A stretch of 9,960 nucleotides of DNA, taken from the NCBI GenBank assembly GCA_046704565.1, contig JBJKRP010000020.1, positions 1 to 9,960 on the forward strand, written 5' to 3'. The position numbers and the translations under genes are program-made. Source of the stretch: FEN-1297 sp046704565. Lineage in GTDB: Bacteria > Bacteroidota > Ignavibacteria > Ignavibacteriales > Ignavibacteriaceae. Shown here piece by piece: positions 7,901-9,960 of the stretch; within the stretch, counting starts at the first letter, position 1; each line of letters opens with the position of its first letter. The notes beneath the pieces were generated by a model. It made no database searches, was not told where the DNA came from, and worked only from the letters and a program-made list of their open reading frames with translations.

Positions 7901-8926
7901 TAAAAGAGGTCCCTGGAAGAAGTCAAATCCTACCGCAGGAGGAGGAAGAGGAGAATAAACGGCATCGGTAGCTTCCCCGTTATAGCAATATTGTAAGCTC
8001 AACGTTGTATCGCATCCTACAAGATCATCATTAGCATATCCAAGGTCCACATCTGTCCAATAAGATACAATCATGCTATCGATTACGTTCTTTCCCTTGT
8101 TAATCAATTGCCATTTCTTAAAGTACATATTACCAAGAGCGCCTGTCTGAGCATATGCCCACATTGTAACATGCAGCTCAATTCCAAGAGGCTGAGTTCC
8201 ATATAAGTAACTGGTACGAGCCGGATCCAAATCATTTGCTACATAGAATATCGTTTGGTCCGCACCCGTTACGCCAGGTACATCGATATCAGGCTCGTAT
8301 TTACCGTCATTATTCACATCGGTAAAAGGGGCGCCTAAATCCGGTGCATTCGGGTTTCCATGCGCAGGCCAGTATGTCCAGTCATGTTCATATTGAATTC
8401 TTACCTGATCAGCAGAAAGCTGGTTAGCCGGATTCCAATAGTTACCTGAGGCAGCATCGCCGCTAAGATCAATTGCAGGACCACCCGGATAAACATCCGG
8501 ACGGACTCTGTAAATAGACCAACGAGAGTCAGTTGGATCAGCAGGAGTACCGTCCGCATTTATTGGACCGGGCTCCAAGCCGGATCTATAAGCTGAACCA
8601 CCTACTCTTACCTGCTGATCGCCGGCTACAAAACCTCCCCACAGAAATCCGCCTTCAAATACGGCATTCTTTTTTGATCCTTTGGGGAACTCGGTTCCCT
8701 CTAAGTTTGAGTTAGGGTTATAATCGCTAAAGCCAACGTTCGATTGTAAAGCATTTAAGTTGTTTATGTTCATAGCAGCAGTACTAACTTGCAGCGCTGC
8801 AGTCTTATTCATTTTGTTGTTTTTAGTGCCCTTCTTTTCTTTTGCCACCACCGCGGATGATAAAAAGAAAAGAATAATAATTCCAAACATCAACATGTAT
8901 TTAGAATTTCTATTTTTGCTTTTCAT
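4955..8926 (-). CDS. large secreted protein with T9SS type A C-terminal sorting domain
   Basis: A 1323-residue exported protein of unknown function. It has a signal peptide at about 1-28 (MLMFGIIILFFLSSAVVA), then a low-complexity K/N-rich linker. A conserved-looking opening block follows at about 85-300 (FEGGFLWGGFVAGDQQVRVG onward). Two Asp/Asn-rich loops resemble EF-hand-like or thrombospondin-3-like calcium sites: DVNNDGKYEPDID (203-215) and DLNKNGIDDAQDY (349-361). A fibronectin type III-like module sits around 515-675 (APPAPVVTAV, VILNWGY, FEGYNVYQ, TYYFAVTAYSYNPKG). Further beta-rich regions reach the sorting domain at about 1220-1315: INVFPNPYYG, ATIRIFNLAGTMVKTI, and SGLPVASGLYIAYI, all hallmarks of type A CTDs. 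No catalytic motif was recognised. SD AAGGAG lies 6 nt before the ATG. It is flanked by a TonB receptor and a PorV-like gene, and is inferred to be surface-attached or released through T9SS. Confidence 0.93.
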   Translation of the reverse strand: MKSKNRNSKYMLMFGIIILFFLSSAVVAKEKKGTKNNKMNKTAALQVSTAAMNINNLNALQSNVGFSDYNPNSNLEGTEFPKGSKKNAVFEGGFLWGGFVAGDQQVRVGGSAYRSGLEPGPINADGTPADPTDSRWSIYRVRPDVYPGGPAIDLSGDAASGNYWNPANQLSADQVRIQYEHDWTYWPAHGNPNAPDLGAPFTDVNNDGKYEPDIDVPGVTGADQTIFYVANDLDPARTSYLYGTQPLGIELHVTMWAYAQTGALGNMYFKKWQLINKGKNVIDSMIVSYWTDVDLGYANDDLVGCDTTLSLQYCYNGEATDAVYSPLPPPAVGFDFFQGPLLKGVAGQDLNKNGIDDAQDYAIFDGKVKGPGYINLPMTAAYYFINTQDPNYGDPNQGDPMGATAFYHFFNGQYGQSGLPFTDNLGNVTKFAFPGDPVKGTGWLDGVAWPPDDRRQGMASGPFVMAPGDTQEVVVAEIIAGAVPTVNYLQAITLLKVYDKTAQNAYDHFFNLPSAPPAPVVTAVPLNNKVILNWGYDLIKVKATEQTVIADQIDSVDVSGGGAYKFEGYNVYQLPYFGASKDEAKLIATYDIIDGVSSIPYTDPVTRTVEPSISIQSGTDSGIQRYFVDSMDVFSSNKPLNNGTTYYFAVTAYSYNPKGVPQSLENPITIISVTPQATPPGVNQTSQGSFASSNIQHSGTADATVNVNVVNPNDITGDKYQVQFHTETYSLDGSAQWTDITAASKKMAKVRDLTGSSLTSSAAWSETKGSIDLHFIVNVVSPNYDYCDGVKITLPAGIVIDSAYEPISNNDGSNIPYTYDKATNTLFYSTINPDSLTSGDTTNRSTSGVFAGGEDIKIVVHSYNLPLITKYTMYDDNWGDNYGYYGGLVDVSGADTLKGPIANQIVTQKQWDVKDMTTGTVVLANQTIVGGKDIYAPQYNFAQTGLYGPGGSSGSSVADVTARANVIFNGLQVAVNGSYTAPTTFGKVIINNKSVSLSSGEYTSQGYEIADFIIFGYGDGTANTSLPAYGGVGGTTSIDALQQDYELKWTGVTGDTTINGHTVLITKSGGSYATIFGSSNYKLANHPLNPNPGSSDPFLIRIPFEVWNTDKNEQVNLVMYDRNYAKTNDPTKDGFEAWNENDRVYVWAVNTKYEYAVIDPTSSAVVKDSATWNWVFFTSTFKTGDDIKFVYNNPLQMGKDTFTFSVPKSDTSLALAEKSINDINVFPNPYYGVNYLETTKYDRRITFSHLPNAATIRIFNLAGTMVKTIYHSNGTFELWNLTNESGLPVASGLYIAYIDMPQLGKTKILKFAIIQEQQIPDHF

Positions 8927-8932
8927 TTTAAA

Positions 8933-8938
8933 CTCCTT
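8933..8938 (-). promoter_or_regulatory. Shine-Dalgarno site of the T9SS cargo gene
   Basis: AAGGAG on the minus strand, 6 nt before ATG at 8926, inside the 41-nt gap after the TonB receptor stop. The nearly identical site before the PorV-like gene shows that this operon uses conventional SD-led initiation. No promoter-like element is evident in the short gap, which supports co-transcription. Confidence 0.8.
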
Positions 8939-8967
8939 GTTATTGTAATTTTCTTGTCAAATTAAAA

Positions 8968-9960
8968 TCAGTATTCTAAACGAATCCCAAGCCTAATCTG
9001 ACGCGGAGTTCCATATAAACCCGCATAATCAATATTTAATGCTTGATATATATTTGCATACTGTGACCCGTACTTCTGGATAGACTTATAACCCGTGAGG
9101 TTCGGATTAGTCAGGTAAGCATCAGAAGATGCTGATCCCGTATTGGAGAATACGTCAAGCACGTTAACAGTATTGAATAGATTGATAACCTGAATGAATA
9201 TATCTGCCGAAAGATTACCCGGTAATTCAATATTCTTATCGAGGTTTAAATCTACAGAGAATATAGACGGTGTAACGGATGAATTAAGAGGCTCGATCGC
9301 ATATCTCTTTCGTGTATCAACCGCTGAAGTTGAGATCGGGTTACTGGTACCGTTAGACTGTAGCGTTCCCAGCGTATATGGATGCCCGCTCGAGAATGTT
9401 AATAATAATGATACACCGAATTCATGCAGGAACGATGGACCGTCATCTTTTCCGAAACGATAATCGATATTCAGATTTCCTGAAAATGCATGGTTAAATG
9501 ACAAGGGCTGAATATATAAAGGAATATAAACCATATTCTGTACAGGGTTACCAAATTCTCCCGAATTCGAATACGGGTTATCTCCGGTTCCTCTGGCATT
9601 TGAATATGTCAATGATCCGTTAACAAGAAATCTTTCTGTCCTTCTCATATTGAAAGTTAATTCAACGCCTTGTGTAGTTGCATAGTCTCCGTTGGTAAGA
9701 ATCTGGTATGGTCTCCAGCCGGTTTGAGCGTCGACCGACTGCTGAGCAAATACTACCTGGTTCGATATATCTTTATAATATGCCGTAATATCAACCGAAG
9801 CGAAATCAGCAATTTGCTGTGTAAATCCAAGCTCATACTGCGTCGTTCTTGTTGGTCTTAAATCCAAACCTATAGGTGTTTGAAGGAAGAATCCTCCGTT
9901 TGGATTGATAAAGTATGCCCACCAATAAGGACTGGCATATAGATCATTCAAGCTCGGCTG
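8968..9960 (-). CDS. TonB-dependent outer-membrane receptor, C-terminal part (runs off right edge)
   Basis: The frame is open to the right edge, and about 330 residues are visible. They form the last part of a 22-strand receptor barrel: QYELGFTQQIADFASVDITA, then YYKDISNQVVF, RTERFLVNGSLTYSNARG, FNHAFSGNLNIDYRFGKDDG, LLTFSSGHPYTLG, NLFNTVNVLDVF and a closing RQIRLGIRLEY with terminal aromatic residue. These are common landmarks in Bacteroidota receptors with a CarboxypepD_reg front domain. A TTG at 9951 is not the true start, because the frame continues upstream without a stop. Known family role: energised uptake or ligand binding at the outer membrane. It is the first visible gene of the operon with the T9SS cargo and PorV-like genes, 41 nt upstream of the cargo start. 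The plug and N-terminus lie outside the window, and the ligand is unknown. Confidence 0.94.
   Translation of the reverse strand, partial: QPSLNDLYASPYWWAYFINPNGGFFLQTPIGLDLRPTRTTQYELGFTQQIADFASVDITAYYKDISNQVVFAQQSVDAQTGWRPYQILTNGDYATTQGVELTFNMRRTERFLVNGSLTYSNARGTGDNPYSNSGEFGNPVQNMVYIPLYIQPLSFNHAFSGNLNIDYRFGKDDGPSFLHEFGVSLLLTFSSGHPYTLGTLQSNGTSNPISTSAVDTRKRYAIEPLNSSVTPSIFSVDLNLDKNIELPGNLSADIFIQVINLFNTVNVLDVFSNTGSASSDAYLTNPNLTGYKSIQKYGSQYANIYQALNIDYAGLYGTPRQIRLGIRLEY

Noticed and set aside
5339..8948. Several plus-strand frames of 60-90 codons opposite the cargo gene
   Set aside because: They are antisense to a clearly coding 1323-codon gene, rich in cysteine and unlike any family; they are shadows.
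8968..9951. Complete 327-residue protein starting at TTG 9951
   Set aside because: The frame is open to the window edge, and the sequence is only the C-terminal barrel of a TonB receptor, so the start is outside the window.
1..9960. CRISPR arrays, tRNA/rRNA genes, insertion sequences, phage or defence genes
   Set aside because: I looked on both strands for regularly spaced repeats, cloverleaf-like sequence, transposase or integrase motifs and terminal repeats, and found none.

Overview
The window is an AT-rich chromosomal stretch from a Gram-negative bacterium of the Bacteroidota/Chlorobiota (FCB) group. The best fit by inference is an Ignavibacteria-like lineage. The pointers are a type IX secretion (T9SS) type A C-terminal sorting domain, a PorV-family outer-membrane protein, TonB-dependent receptors with the carboxypeptidase-regulatory-like front domain, and clear Shine-Dalgarno (SD) sites. 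Bacteroidia proper use SD sites weakly. Every gene I can support is on the minus strand, so the biological order runs from high to low coordinates.

Right part (9960 to 3852): the 3' end of a TonB-dependent receptor, then a 1323-residue secreted protein with a T9SS sorting domain, then a PorV-like outer-membrane beta-barrel. Spacing is 41 nt and then about 26 nt, with strong SD sites, so this looks like one operon. It ends in a well-formed intrinsic terminator at 3771-3810. The likely logic is that the receptor handles import or surface binding of a substrate, the large protein is a surface or released T9SS cargo, and the PorV-like barrel assists its delivery or anchoring. The substrate is unknown.

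Middle part (3570 to 1289): a two-component system, sensor kinase first and OmpR/PhoB-type response regulator second, overlapping by 4 nt (ATGA). The kinase has a large extracytoplasmic sensor region between two membrane segments and no visible HAMP domain. Its position between two receptor loci suggests, but does not prove, that it regulates one of them.

Left part (1288 to 1): about 680 bp without a convincing gene, a 31-codon small ORF with a perfect AGGAGG site, and immediately after it the 5' end of a second TonB-dependent receptor that runs off the left edge. The small ORF and the structured leader in front of the receptor are the least explained items in the window. I found no tRNA, rRNA, CRISPR array, insertion sequence or integration site.
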